Source: SAR86 cluster bacterium
GTDB lineage: Bacteria > Pseudomonadota > Gammaproteobacteria > Pseudomonadales > Pseudohongiellaceae
Length of the DNA stretch: 33,553 nucleotides
Assembly: GCA_002402175.1 (NCBI GenBank)
Contig: NVVJ01000038.1
Coordinates: forward strand, 1-33,553
Direction of reading: 5' to 3'
The position numbers were made by a program, and so were the translations under genes. Below, piece after piece: positions 1 to 6,767 of this stretch. Every line of letters begins with the position of its first letter. Position 1 is the first letter of the stretch. Under the pieces are notes generated by a model. The model searched no databases. It was not told the origin of the DNA and worked only from the letters and a program-made list of their open reading frames with translations.

Positions 1-2
1 GA

Positions 3-113
3 AGTAAGTTGAAGACCTTCGATGAACATTACATTACAACTGGCCTTAAGCACGGAGCGTTTTATAGACCATTAGAAGCTTGGCTAGTACACATTAGAGC
101 GTGGATTCTGTGA
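3..113 (+). CDS. C-terminal fragment of an unidentified protein (5' end outside window)
   Basis: A reading frame is open from the left edge of the window for 36 codons and ends in TGA at 111-113, eight bases before the attC-like site. The visible end is mixed polar and aromatic (…HGAFYRPLEAWLVHIRAWIL). I do not recognise a family. A frame this short can be open by chance (roughly one in five per frame), so the main support is its position: in integron cassettes the stop codon usually lies just before attC. If real, it would be the last gene of the upstream cassette. Confidence 0.35.
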   Translation, partial: SKLKTFDEHYITTGLKHGAFYRPLEAWLVHIRAWIL

Positions 114-120
114 ATGTGAC

Positions 121-178
121 AGCCAACTATCAAATAAAAAAGAAGCGCTACGCGCTCCTATTATTCAGGGCGTTATGT
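121..178 (+). other. attC-like integron recombination site
   Basis: This 58-bp imperfect inverted repeat has the layout of a short attC site. The left end is AGCCAAC (R''-like) and the right end is GTTATGT (R'-like, one mismatch to GTTRRRY), preceded by TTATTCAGGGC, which resembles the usual L' side. The arms pair through AATAA/TTATT, and the centre is the hairpin AGCGC-TAC-GCGCT. About 57 bp is the usual lower size for attC. It lies directly after a stop codon, as expected. No second convincing attC was found between the following genes and no integrase is in view, so it may be the end of an array or a degenerate site. Confidence 0.55.
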
Positions 179-198
179 GTACGTATAGCCGAGAGTTT

Positions 199-203
199 AG
201 GAG
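199..203 (+). promoter_or_regulatory. Shine-Dalgarno AGGAG in front of an ATA codon
   Basis: A full AGGAG sits six bases upstream of ATA at 210-212. It is the only good ribosome binding site for the 61-codon frame that follows, which has no ATG, GTG or TTG at its N-terminus. It therefore points to ATA initiation or to a recent ATG-to-ATA change. Confidence 0.5.
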
Positions 204-209
204 AAAACA

Positions 210-395
210 ATAGATCGAAATCCTTTCAATAGTGCAGTTTGGAAAACTATAAGTCTAGTCTTCAGGCTCGTTAGCATATTATTTTGGATTGCTATATGTT
301 TTGAAGTAGCTGAAGTGTATTCGAATATGTCTATCCGAGTTCTTTTTTTAGCGTTGGCAGCTGTATTAACGGTTATTTTATTGACCAATAACTAA
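210..395 (+). CDS. Small two-helix membrane protein with apparent ATA start
   Basis: This 61-aa frame begins at ATA 210, directly behind a strong AGGAG, and ends in TAA at 393-395. It has a polar head (MDRNPFNSAVWKT if ATA is read as Met), a hydrophobic segment at about residues 14-32, and a second at about 42-58 (IRVLFLALAAVLTVILL), followed by a short polar tail. The pattern is that of a real small inner-membrane protein. It is the first gene after the attC-like site and may be cassette-borne. No family is recognised. The only in-frame canonical start is an internal ATG that would leave about 22 residues. A dead gene with a mutated start is the main alternative. Confidence 0.45.
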   Translation: MDRNPFNSAVWKTISLVFRLVSILFWIAICFEVAEVYSNMSIRVLFLALAAVLTVILLTNN

Positions 396-458
396 ATCAA
401 AATTCTCTGACCTCTTTGATTTTTCTTGGCGCTTCTCAAGTATTCATGGAATGGTAAA

Positions 459-770
459 ATGAAAAAGGGTTACTTAATACTGGATTTTTCAATTAGTGAT
501 ACACAAGGGTTTATGGAGTATGTCCAGAGAATACCTGCACATATTGAAAAGCATGGAGGAAAATATATTGTTGAAGGTATGGTGCCAGAAATATTGGAAG
601 GAAATTGGAAGCCGGAAACGATAGTGGTGCTTGAATTTCCATCGAAAGAACATGCTAGAGCATTTATCGATGATCCAGAAGCCGAATTTCTTTTTGATAT
701 AAGGAAGAACACTACAAATAGTAAATTAATTTTAGTAAGTGGCGGTTCCTGGATGGATGCCGATGAATAG
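459..770 (+). CDS. DUF1330 family protein
   Basis: This 103-aa protein has the DUF1330 pattern, a small dimeric alpha-beta barrel of the ABM type. It starts MKKGYLILDF, then has the helix DTQGFMEYVQRIPAHIEKHGG, the strand with the family-like EGMVPEILEGNWKPETIVVLEF, and a closing strand KLILVSGG. The biochemical role of the family is not established. The ATG at 459 fits the family N-terminus; an upstream in-frame TTG at 426 would add 11 unrelated residues and lacks a better ribosome site. It stands alone in front of a GNAT gene, in what may be an integron-derived segment. A second, more diverged protein of similar fold is encoded at 1436-1738. Confidence 0.75.
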   Translation: MKKGYLILDFSISDTQGFMEYVQRIPAHIEKHGGKYIVEGMVPEILEGNWKPETIVVLEFPSKEHARAFIDDPEAEFLFDIRKNTTNSKLILVSGGSWMDADE

Positions 771-882
771 GGAAATTAGGAATTTGTCTAGAAAGCACAT
801 GAAACAAGCAACTTTGGTGCCGAATACACAGTTACGATGCACGTGGTATAGGGCGGCGCTAAGAAACTAATAGGAGCTAAAC

Positions 883-1323
883 GTGATTGAAGCAGTATCA
901 GCACACAATTTAGATGAAGTGCTTCCATTGATAAGGGCGTATCAGGAATTCTATAAAGTAGCTGAAATATCTGATTCCGCGAATAAAGAGTTTTTCTCTC
1001 AGTTTGGAGAATCAAATCCAGTAGGCTGTCAGTTTGTTTATCGAAGTGACGGTATAGTAGTCGGTTTTGCGACTGTGTATTTTACATTCACCTCTACCAT
1101 TGCCGCCAAGGTCGCAATACTCAATGATTTGTACACAGATTCAAATTTACGTGGTACGGGTATCGGTAGAAAACTAATTGAGCATTGTCATAAGTTTGCT
1201 TCTTTAAATGGCGCGGCAAGGCTTCAATGGGTAACTGCTCCAGATAATGAACGAGCACAAGCGCTTTATGATTCAATGAATACAAACAAGAGCACATGGT
1301 GCTTTTATACGTACAACACATAG
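883..1323 (+). CDS. GNAT family N-acetyltransferase
   Basis: This 146-aa protein is a single GNAT domain of usual length. Motif A, which binds the acetyl-CoA pyrophosphate, is visible as LNDLYTDSNLRGTGIGRKL at about residues 84-102, with RGTGIG matching the R/QxxGxG/A rule. The C-terminal LQWVTAPDNERAQALYDSMN and the aromatic end FYTY match the usual motif B and final strand. The GTG start at 883 is preceded by AGGAG at a good distance. The substrate cannot be told from sequence. Small acetyltransferases are common cargo of integrons and other accessory regions, which agrees with the attC-like site nearby. Confidence 0.85.
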   Translation: MIEAVSAHNLDEVLPLIRAYQEFYKVAEISDSANKEFFSQFGESNPVGCQFVYRSDGIVVGFATVYFTFTSTIAAKVAILNDLYTDSNLRGTGIGRKLIEHCHKFASLNGAARLQWVTAPDNERAQALYDSMNTNKSTWCFYTYNT

Positions 1324-1435
1324 TAAGTTATTGTTGCCGATAGGCGAATGTCCCTTTCGTTCGGAAAAATACTTTAGAGAATCAATATATCGAATGCCAT
1401 GTAACCAACTATTGTAGTGACATCAGGAAAGATAA

Positions 1436-1738
1436 ATGATCTACCTAACTCAGCTGATCTATATTATTGAAGGCCAGGAAGGCGCTCTGGATGAATTTGA
1501 ATCCATAGCGATCCCAATTATACGAAAGCACAATGGTGAGCTGGTGCTGCGTATCCGGCCAGGGAAAGATTCGCTAATTGAAGGTATTGCTGAACTGCCC
1601 TACGAAGTTCATATTGTTTCTTTTCCTTCACAGAAAGATTTTGATAATTTCGCGATAGACGAAGAACGAAAAGCCTCTATTCATCTAAAAGAAAAAGCCA
1701 TTAGGGATGTGGTCTTGTATCAAGGTGTACTATTGTAA
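1436..1738 (+). CDS. DUF1330-like small protein
   Basis: This 100-aa protein is cytosolic by composition and has the order of elements of a DUF1330/ABM ferredoxin-like fold: first strand MIYLTQLIYIIEG, helix EGALDEFESIAIPIIRKHNG, strand ELVLRIRPG, then PYEVHIVSFPSQKDFDNFA, which corresponds to the family xxVxxxxFPSxxxxxxF segment, and a final VVLYQGVLL. It differs from the 459-770 protein enough not to be a recent duplicate. The ATG at 1436 follows AGGAAAG. Assignment to the family is by pattern only. Confidence 0.6.
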   Translation: MIYLTQLIYIIEGQEGALDEFESIAIPIIRKHNGELVLRIRPGKDSLIEGIAELPYEVHIVSFPSQKDFDNFAIDEERKASIHLKEKAIRDVVLYQGVLL

Positions 1739-1791
1739 TTCACGGGTCATTTGTGAAATGGCGTAGCAGGTTTAATGGTAGTGAGGTAACT

Positions 1792-2013
1792 ATGATCAAT
1801 AAAGATAACCCGGCATTAAAAATCATCACTGATTGTATTGTATGGCCTTTAGTTGCTATTCAAATTATTGTCTATTGCGGTTTGATTTTTATTTCTCGTT
1901 CTTTTCTAGGAGTATTGCCTACAGTTATATTGCTGGGACTGGGTACAGTCGCGTTATTCTTATGGACAAAGATGGCGTTGGACTATAGCAAACAAGAAAA
2001 GTCCAAAAGCTAA
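1792..2013 (+). CDS. Small inner-membrane protein
   Basis: The predicted protein has 73 aa. It has two hydrophobic segments, at about residues 16-35 (IVWPLVAIQIIVYCGLIFI) and 40-60 (LGVLPTVILLGLGTVALFL), and a lysine-rich C-terminal tail (YSKQEKSKS) likely in the cytoplasm. I chose ATG 1792 because GAGG lies six bases upstream; an in-frame GTG at 1753 would add 13 polar residues without a good ribosome site. No family is recognised. It follows the DUF1330-like gene by 53 bases on the same strand. Confidence 0.6.
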   Translation: MINKDNPALKIITDCIVWPLVAIQIIVYCGLIFISRSFLGVLPTVILLGLGTVALFLWTKMALDYSKQEKSKS

Positions 2014-2070
2014 TAATATTATTTCGGTTTAGAGCGACTCATCAAAATATGGAAGTTGGTAGCTTAGAAC

Positions 2071-3069
2071 CTACTTTCCACTTGCAAGTTCTTCAAGCTT
2101 TCTAGCTCCAGCCAATATTCCTATCATGCCGTAGTTGCCTTCATGACATGCGTATTCATATAACGGCTCATCTATTCTTGACAGTGGGTACTCTCCCGAG
2201 AACTCAGTTGTGAACAGAGTAGGGTCGTTTACAGTAAATCCATAGATCAATTTGTTTCCGGTTTCTCGTCGAAATGTTTCAACCAATGTCATATTTTCAA
2301 CCGGCATGCCGCGTAGCGTGTGCCAATTGTTAAAATATTTGGTTTCGACTATCAACGTATCTCCTTCCCAACGACCAATTGAATCACCCATCCATTTTCG
2401 ATGTTCTTCTCCAGCGGGATTACGTTGGTCGGTGATTTTTATAATACGTGTGTCGTGCACCATTTCAGCAGTAATGGTTACATAACCTGGAGACTGAGTG
2501 AACTGTAGGTGGCTGTTGTAAATCACCGGGCTCATTACTGGCCCAGCAAGGTTGCCAAAACCCACCAGACAGCGCTCACCCAGGCCGCGGCCTTCTGGCC
2601 CATCGCTGCTGCGTCCAGTTCTGCCTCCACGACGCACTTGTATTCTTTCGGTTATTCCCGCTACGCGCTCGGGCATTCGGCCATTGGGCGGGTCGATAAT
2701 GGCGGAGGTTCGAAACTCTCCATTAATGGTAGGAATAAACTTTGCGTCATCGCGCCAGAACAAGTCGTAGTTACCTATGGGGGGTAAGGAGTCGGCAACT
2801 ACTGGAGGAGGACGGTTAGGGTCGAGAGGTTCGTTATTGTCTGCGAATTTTTGCTGCACTGCATTCTCTAGTGCCAGTGCTTCTTCTTCCGTGTAAGCGT
2901 GTTTCTCTCCCAGTTCCTCAGGACGCTCCAGTGGCATCACCGTTGCGTGTTTCCACACACCTTGAAGATCAGGCACACCCCATTCGGTCATTGGAGTTGG
3001 ATAATTTTGTGCGTCCGCAACGCTGATAAATACAATGCTAGTAACGAGTAGTGGCAGTAGTTTTTTCAT
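2071..3069 (-). CDS. Exported protein of an uncharacterised 'PDLQGVW' family
   Basis: This 332-aa protein has a signal peptide (MKKLLPLLVTSIVFISVADA, cleavage near 20). It carries features I associate with a large uncharacterised family of exported proteins in Proteobacteria and Acidobacteria: an early WGVPDLQGVWKHA, a middle RTSAIIDPPNGRMPER, then ERCLVGFG, a MVHDTRIIKI strand, WMGDSIGRWEGDTLIVET, and a final YEYACHEGNYGMIGILAGAR. No catalytic motif is clear and no function is assigned. GGAGCAG precedes its ATG. It lies 64 bases downstream of the copper monooxygenase-like gene on the same strand, so the two are probably co-transcribed and may act together in the periplasm. Confidence 0.75.
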   Translation of the reverse strand: MKKLLPLLVTSIVFISVADAQNYPTPMTEWGVPDLQGVWKHATVMPLERPEELGEKHAYTEEEALALENAVQQKFADNNEPLDPNRPPPVVADSLPPIGNYDLFWRDDAKFIPTINGEFRTSAIIDPPNGRMPERVAGITERIQVRRGGRTGRSSDGPEGRGLGERCLVGFGNLAGPVMSPVIYNSHLQFTQSPGYVTITAEMVHDTRIIKITDQRNPAGEEHRKWMGDSIGRWEGDTLIVETKYFNNWHTLRGMPVENMTLVETFRRETGNKLIYGFTVNDPTLFTTEFSGEYPLSRIDEPLYEYACHEGNYGMIGILAGARKLEELASGK

Positions 3070-3133
3070 TTTATTCTGCTCCGCCTGATAGGAAGTTGAG
3101 CTGTTAGCCCATTAAATTTAACTTCGTGTGTGT

Positions 3134-4819
3134 TCAGTCATTACGCGCTTTCCAGATAATTTCACCAAAAAACATTTCATCCCAACTCTGTTCTCCCCAC
3201 GGCACAGCACGGGACGGATCGGGGTTGGCAAGATTCTGCGATGAATTATCGAAGTGCGCCACAGTCGTAATTCTGGTTCCTTTAGGCATGGGAATCGGTT
3301 TTTCTAAGTCATAAGTCAGCTGCCACGCATAGGAATAGTTGGCGATGTTAATCAGTTCCTCATGAGTGCCATCAGGGTAATCAGCAAACATGCGTAAATC
3401 TTTTCCGCGAAAATGCATATGCGGATGGTATTGATAAACATCGACATCTTCAGGAAGAATAAATGAATTACTTACTTCAAAGTTTTTTGCGTAAGGGGGT
3501 ATATCATTCCACTCATTAGCAAAATTACCTATCAACCTTGCTTTCATGCGTTCTTCGGGTACAACATCTTCCGGGTAAAACCACAGGCCAAATTCACTTT
3601 CATCTATCGCGGCCTTGCCACTTGTAGTGTAGTGAAGAACTACATTTATCACGCTGTCTTTTTTAAGTAAGCCGCCAGTATTGGGCGGCTCTATACGAGG
3701 CTCGGCGCCAGGCACATAGCGATTCAATACGGCGACGTCCGGGTCGCGGCGTGCCGTTGTTTCGCCGGCACTGGAAATGCCTCCGGTGGCGTGATGCACA
3801 ACCGTACGGTCACCGGGAATAAATTCACTGGCGCGCAACCATCGGTCTTTTTGCATGCCAATAATTGGAACTTGAAGGCGCACGTATTCCAGCACGCCTG
3901 TTGCGGGTATTTCTTGAGCAGGTATTTTTACTATTAAATCAGGTTCTCCTTCCACATTCCATTTCGTGTCTGGCCAGCTTAATTCAGCAAGCAGATCGTG
4001 TGTCCCGTCTCGTTTAGAGCCATCTTCAATCCAACGCACAATATTCTGTGCATCTTTAATGTTCAGGTTTCTACCGTTAGTAAACTTGTGAACATGGGGG
4101 TCTACCTGGCCCGGTGGCATACGCTTGGTCATCAGTACTTCACGAATCATGGGCGACCAGCCCTGTACCATGGCATAACTATCAAGCGCAAAAGGTGCGA
4201 TTCCGCCTTCACGGTGACAGGTCGCACAGTTCTGTGCTATTACTGGAGCAATGTCATTCTGGTAAGACACAGCCACCGCACGACTGTAGTGAACATCCGA
4301 GCCTTGCATTGCTACTTTAGAAATTGCTATTTTGCTATCGCTAAGTATCGCCTCCATGGCTGATTCAAATTCGTCTCCAACAGGGCCACGAAAAACAACT
4401 CTGAATGATTTGGCATTGAATAAAAACACCTCACCACTTTTATCTATGTCTAAGGCCTCAGAGATTAATTGAGTGTCATCCATGAGCACAGGAATATCTG
4501 TAGTCAGAGCGCTAATCTCAGCGTTAACGGCATCTCTGTTAAGGCGGCCCATTGGATTTATCATGAAAAATTGAATGCCCTGAGAAGCAAAAGATTTTTG
4601 CAGGGCTATATAACGAGGTATGGCATCGAGAGTGGCTTTGCTGCCATTGGCCTGAACTAGCAACGCAATAGATTGATTATCGTTGTACCAGCTCATTTGG
4701 TGGAAATTGCCAATCTGGTCAATCAGAGAAAAATCTCCAACGCGGTCAGCTGCCTGACTTATTCCCGAGTTCAACAGCAAACAGAGTAAAGCGGTTTTCA
4801 ACTTGAGTGAATTTTTCAA
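3134..4819 (-). CDS. Exported thioredoxin-like / haem c / PHM-type copper monooxygenase fusion
   Basis: This 561-aa protein starts at TTG 4819, placed by GGAGGGA eight bases upstream and by the signal peptide that follows (about 1-23, ending GISQA). Residues about 25-165 form an AhpC/thioredoxin-like domain whose usual redox position reads QANGSKATL, with no cysteine. A haem c motif CATCH is at 198-202. The rest resembles type II copper, ascorbate-dependent monooxygenases (PHM/DBH). The expected CuH ligands are H342 and H343 (VVHHATGG) and H396 (VVLHYTTSG). The expected CuM ligands lie in HPHMH (465-469), with M549 in SWDEMF. Family knowledge suggests O2-dependent hydroxylation in the periplasm; the substrate is unknown. 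It is divergent from the lyase-like propeller gene at 5081. Confidence 0.75.
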   Translation of the reverse strand: MKNSLKLKTALLCLLLNSGISQAADRVGDFSLIDQIGNFHQMSWYNDNQSIALLVQANGSKATLDAIPRYIALQKSFASQGIQFFMINPMGRLNRDAVNAEISALTTDIPVLMDDTQLISEALDIDKSGEVFLFNAKSFRVVFRGPVGDEFESAMEAILSDSKIAISKVAMQGSDVHYSRAVAVSYQNDIAPVIAQNCATCHREGGIAPFALDSYAMVQGWSPMIREVLMTKRMPPGQVDPHVHKFTNGRNLNIKDAQNIVRWIEDGSKRDGTHDLLAELSWPDTKWNVEGEPDLIVKIPAQEIPATGVLEYVRLQVPIIGMQKDRWLRASEFIPGDRTVVHHATGGISSAGETTARRDPDVAVLNRYVPGAEPRIEPPNTGGLLKKDSVINVVLHYTTSGKAAIDESEFGLWFYPEDVVPEERMKARLIGNFANEWNDIPPYAKNFEVSNSFILPEDVDVYQYHPHMHFRGKDLRMFADYPDGTHEELINIANYSYAWQLTYDLEKPIPMPKGTRITTVAHFDNSSQNLANPDPSRAVPWGEQSWDEMFFGEIIWKARND

Positions 4820-4825
4820 GAGTAG

Positions 4826-4832
4826 TCCCTCC
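4826..4832 (-). promoter_or_regulatory. Ribosome binding site setting the TTG start of the monooxygenase
   Basis: Read on the minus strand this is GGAGGGA, with about eight bases to TTG at 4819-4817. It decides the start in favour of TTG, which places the signal peptide at the N-terminus. The longer frame from 4918 would bury the signal peptide behind 33 residues. Confidence 0.7.
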
Positions 4833-5080
4833 AAGGCCGACGCTAGTGGGCTTTTTATTTTTTTACAGACTATCACGCGGCTGCGCCAAGTCAATTGGAC
4901 TAGTTTCCGTCGATTCACTTTCCGTGAAAATTCAACTAGTTAAGGTGTGGAACAATGCAACAATTTGTAATTTTCCAAAGTTTATTGAACAAGCCGTCGT
5001 TTATTTGTCATGATAGCGAGCCTGATACTTGTCACAACAATAAACATAACATCAGTTATAACCACAGAGGTCGCCCAAAC

Positions 5081-6202
5081 ATGCGTAAACTAAATCAATT
5101 GCTAGTCCTGGCTCTGGCCACGCTGGCATCTACAGCCGCTTTATCACAACAGGGCAATGCCCGTGGGCCCATAGGCGAAAGCCCATACGATGTGGTTTCA
5201 CTTTGGCATAAGCCGTTTGCCGTAGAAGGCTTTGCATTTGGGGGCAATTCTGGCATTTGGGCGGAATCTGCTGACCGAATCATCATTGCTCAACGTGGCG
5301 AAACAGTTTTACCGTACCCCATTCCTGATGACTTTCTTGGTTTTGCCGGGCATATGGGTTTGAACGTACTGCGCGATACCACTCGTCGTACCTGGCAGAA
5401 CTGCCTGTACACAGTAAATGGCAATGGCGAGCTGTTAGAGCTTTGGGATCAATGGGACTATCTCTGCGAAGGTTCAGATGGCCCGGGCCCACATCGCATT
5501 CGTATAAGCCCTTATGATTCAGAAAGCCGTATCTGGCTGGTAAACGAGACTTTTCATCAGATCTACGTATTTTCTAACGACGGCAGTGAATTGCTGGCGA
5601 CTTACGGAGAGAAAGGCGTGTCTGGCAATGACGAAACCCATTTTGGCCGACCACAGGATATTGCGTTCCTTCCCGATGGTCGAATTCTGATTGCCGATGG
5701 CTTGGACAATAACCGCATCATGATCATGGACAACGACATGAACTACCTTGGTGAGTTTGGTGGTGAGGGCGCGGGACCAGGCGAGACCAATACCATTCAT
5801 GCAGTTGCTGTAGGCCCAGATGGGCTGGTGTTTGTACTCGACAGAATGGGTGGTCGCGTTAACCTGTTTCGTACAACCGACAGTCAAACCGAATTCGAAT
5901 TTGTAAGATCAATTGGTGACCTAACCCTACCGTTGGATATCATTGTTAACGAAAATGATTTCTGGATTACTGACCTAGGTCCTCTTCGGTTCGTTAACTT
6001 CGACTTCGAAGGAAATCTGAAATACACCTGGCTGGTTCCTCTCGAGTTGCCAGATGGCTATATCGAAGTGCATACCTTTACGGTTGATCCAGAGGGTAAT
6101 TTATACGGTGGCGACAATCAGTACGGCCGCACACAGAAATTTGTACCCAAAGCTAGCTCGGGTGCAGAGTTACTTATTGAACCACCCTGGAACGGCTTAT
6201 AA
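5081..6202 (+). CDS. Exported NHL-type beta-propeller, peptidyl-amidoglycolate lyase-like
   Basis: This 373-aa protein has a signal peptide (about 1-22, ending AALSQ) and an NHL-repeat propeller from about residue 40. It shows the run typical of the PAL domain of peptidylglycine amidating enzymes: GPHRIRIS, then NETFHQIYVFSNDG, GNDETHFGRPQDIAFLPDG, RILIADGLDNNRI, TIHAVAVGPDG and EVHTFTVDPEGNLYGGD. H138, H240 and H331 fall where the three zinc-binding histidines of PAL lie. The tyrosine expected in the DGYxNxRI motif is leucine here. ATG 5081 follows GAGG and places the signal peptide correctly; the open frame extends upstream to 4955 without support. It is divergent from the copper monooxygenase fusion and ends at a strong terminator. 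Other NHL proteins bind rather than catalyse, so lyase activity is an inference. Confidence 0.75.
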   Translation: MRKLNQLLVLALATLASTAALSQQGNARGPIGESPYDVVSLWHKPFAVEGFAFGGNSGIWAESADRIIIAQRGETVLPYPIPDDFLGFAGHMGLNVLRDTTRRTWQNCLYTVNGNGELLELWDQWDYLCEGSDGPGPHRIRISPYDSESRIWLVNETFHQIYVFSNDGSELLATYGEKGVSGNDETHFGRPQDIAFLPDGRILIADGLDNNRIMIMDNDMNYLGEFGGEGAGPGETNTIHAVAVGPDGLVFVLDRMGGRVNLFRTTDSQTEFEFVRSIGDLTLPLDIIVNENDFWITDLGPLRFVNFDFEGNLKYTWLVPLELPDGYIEVHTFTVDPEGNLYGGDNQYGRTQKFVPKASSGAELLIEPPWNGL

Positions 6203-6222
6203 GCCACAGGATAATCGAGAAT

Positions 6223-6265
6223 AAAAAAGCCCGCCTGCATTGGTAAATGTAGGCGGGCTTTTTTT
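6223..6265. terminator. Rho-independent terminator, bidirectional
   Basis: AAGCCCGCCTGCATT and ATGTAGGCGGGCTT form a 14-15 bp stem (one G-T pair) around GGTAA. It is flanked by A's on the left and seven T's on the right, so it can end transcription of the plus-strand propeller gene and of the minus-strand SnoaL-like gene that converges on it. Confidence 0.95.
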
Positions 6266-6278
6266 AAGCTTTAAAAAC

Positions 6279-6755
6279 TTAGTCTTTGTCGCCGTAGAAA
6301 AATATTGGCACAAACACTCGTTTGTCTATCTTCCAGCCTTCGTCGGTGAGAACAAAATCATCGTGATACTCGCCAATGGCGGCAAAACCCTCAACTGATC
6401 GTTGACCTTGTGGCGCATTGTAAACCGTTACATAGCTCACTCCGGTAGCGTGATCATCATCCACTGGGAAAATACGAATAGTACTCATCAGGTGACGGTA
6501 AACCGGACCGCTTCTCGTGCTTTCCAGTCGTTCTAAAATTGCTGAACGCCCGGTCCAGGTATCCGCGCCAACAGTAAGTGAGCCATGCTCGGTGAACAAT
6601 TGAGAAAGCTCTACTGGGTTGGGTCGGTCACGGTGATACGCATAGTCAAGCACCAGGTTGGTACAGTCTAGCTGTACGTCTGCCGCAAAACTATTTGAGG
6701 CCAGCCCTAGTGCGAGCACAGTACATAGCAGAAATCTCTTAAGCATGTTCATCAT
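6279..6755 (-). CDS. Exported SnoaL/NTF2-like protein
   Basis: This 158-aa protein has a signal peptide (about 1-24, ending NSFA). The body has the cone-shaped alpha+beta NTF2/SnoaL pattern: a helix with LVLDYAYHRDRPNPVELSQLF, then EHGSLTVGADTWTGRSAILERLES, YRHLMSTIRIF, ATGVSYVTVYN and GWKIDKRVFVPIFF at the end. Members include isomerases, dehydratases and non-catalytic binders, and no activity can be assigned here. Its start lies 12 bases after the end of the thioredoxin-like selenoprotein candidate, so they are almost surely one operon. AGGGA precedes two adjacent ATGs; the second, at 6752, has the slightly better spacing. Confidence 0.75.
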   Translation of the reverse strand: MMNMLKRFLLCTVLALGLASNSFAADVQLDCTNLVLDYAYHRDRPNPVELSQLFTEHGSLTVGADTWTGRSAILERLESTRSGPVYRHLMSTIRIFPVDDDHATGVSYVTVYNAPQGQRSVEGFAAIGEYHDDFVLTDEGWKIDKRVFVPIFFYGDKD

Positions 6756-6767
6756 TCGTTTCCCTGC

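Noticed and set aside
394..422. AAATCAAA/TTTGATTT inverted repeat followed by T's as a terminator of the small membrane protein gene.
   Set aside because: The stem is almost all A-T with a 13-base loop, so stability would be low; not listed as a feature.
426..458. TTG start at 426 for the first DUF1330 gene.
   Set aside because: It adds residues not found in the family and has no better ribosome site than the ATG at 459.
770..1436. Further attC sites between the small genes after 770.
   Set aside because: The gaps at 771-882 and 1324-1435 have no paired RYYYAAC and GTTRRRY ends with a central hairpin.
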